From Clostridiales bacterium (lineage in GTDB: Bacteria > Bacillota > Clostridia > Lachnospirales > Lachnospiraceae), in contig JAGZJZ010000033.1 in assembly GCA_018365455.1 (NCBI GenBank), positions 5,601 through 69,600 on the forward strand: a stretch of DNA of 64,000 bases. Reading direction: 5' to 3'. Below, in pieces: positions 63,935 through 64,000 of the stretch. Each line of letters begins with the position of its first letter. Within the stretch, counting starts at the first letter, position 1. A model generated the notes under the pieces. It was not told the DNA's origin and did no database searches. It saw nothing but the letters and a program-made list of their open reading frames with translations. Both the position numbers and the translations under genes were made by a program.

Positions 63935-64000
63935 TCATTTTAACCAAATTAATATTGAGGCGATACACAAAAACCCCAGATAGGTGAATGCAAGTTTGTC
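63935..64000 (-). mobile_element. C-terminal end of a transposase (rest outside window)
   Basis: The minus strand reads DKLAFTYLGFLCIASILIWLK then stop (63937-63935), 13 bp from the inverted repeat. This short hydrophobic end resembles the C-termini of IS5-group DDE transposases of clostridia, but 21 residues are not enough to name the family. Together with the inverted repeat it marks an insertion sequence entering the window. Confidence 0.6.

Overview
The window looks like chromosomal DNA of a gut-type Firmicute, most likely a Lachnospiraceae relative. The reasons are moderate GC content, strong GGAGG-type ribosome binding sites, a type VIIb (WXG100/EssC) secretion locus, a YesN/AraC-type regulator, many glycan-acting enzymes and FIVAR/Ig-like surface proteins. 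No genus can be assigned from sequence reading alone. I saw no rRNA, tRNA or CRISPR array.

Layout. (1) 1-4.0 kb, minus strand: a sugar-acid operon with split transketolase (two genes), a tartronate-semialdehyde-reductase-type dehydrogenase and a GntP-family permease cut by the window edge, behind a clear sigma-A promoter. (2) 4.2-5.0 kb, plus strand: a chloramphenicol-acetyltransferase-type gene. (3) 5.3-13.2 kb, minus: two adjacent, cytosolic, multi-PAS hybrid histidine kinases. (4) 13.4-14.8 kb: a small M50-like membrane protease and a divergent 119-residue membrane protein with a cytochrome-b-like histidine pattern, followed by 24-bp tandem repeats. (5) 14.8-22.4 kb: a carbohydrate operon (FGGY kinase, uroporphyrinogen-decarboxylase-family protein, binding protein, ABC ATPase, permease) with a divergent DeoR-type regulator; both promoters carry the same 11-bp box. 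(6) 22.4-47.7 kb, minus: about 25 kb of same-strand genes that I read as a type VIIb secretion locus. In transcription order these are a 64-residue membrane protein, EssC, a LytTR regulator, an unrecognised 233-residue protein, a YukD-like ubiquitin-fold protein, a WXG-like protein, five WXG100 proteins, a membrane trypsin-like protease with an FHA domain, two large effector-like proteins each followed by a DUF4176 protein, a small membrane protein, a PP2C phosphatase, a Ser/Thr kinase, a small membrane protein, a 2060-residue Ig-repeat surface protein and a BIG2-domain protein. (7) 48-52.8 kb: an AAA/PD-(D/E)XK protein, an epoxyqueuosine-reductase-like Fe-S protein, a WYL regulator and an AraC/GyrI-like regulator. 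(8) 53-63.9 kb: a very large secreted GH127-like glycosidase on the plus strand, then GH29 (alpha-fucosidase) and GH89 (alpha-N-acetylglucosaminidase) genes on the minus strand, and a YesN-type regulator whose 5' part is missing at the end of an insertion sequence.

Mobile and palindromic elements run through the window. A 162-bp hairpin element at 33.4 kb has the same 18-bp terminal inverted repeat as the insertion sequence entering at 63.9 kb, so it looks like a MITE derived from that family. A second palindromic element lies at 50.6 kb. A near-perfect terminator-like palindrome sits in frame inside the essC coding sequence.

The most interesting region is the secretion locus. It couples kinase, phosphatase and FHA signalling genes, a protease-FHA fusion and effector-DUF4176 modules to an EssC with no recognisable EsaA, EssA or EssB gene in the window.
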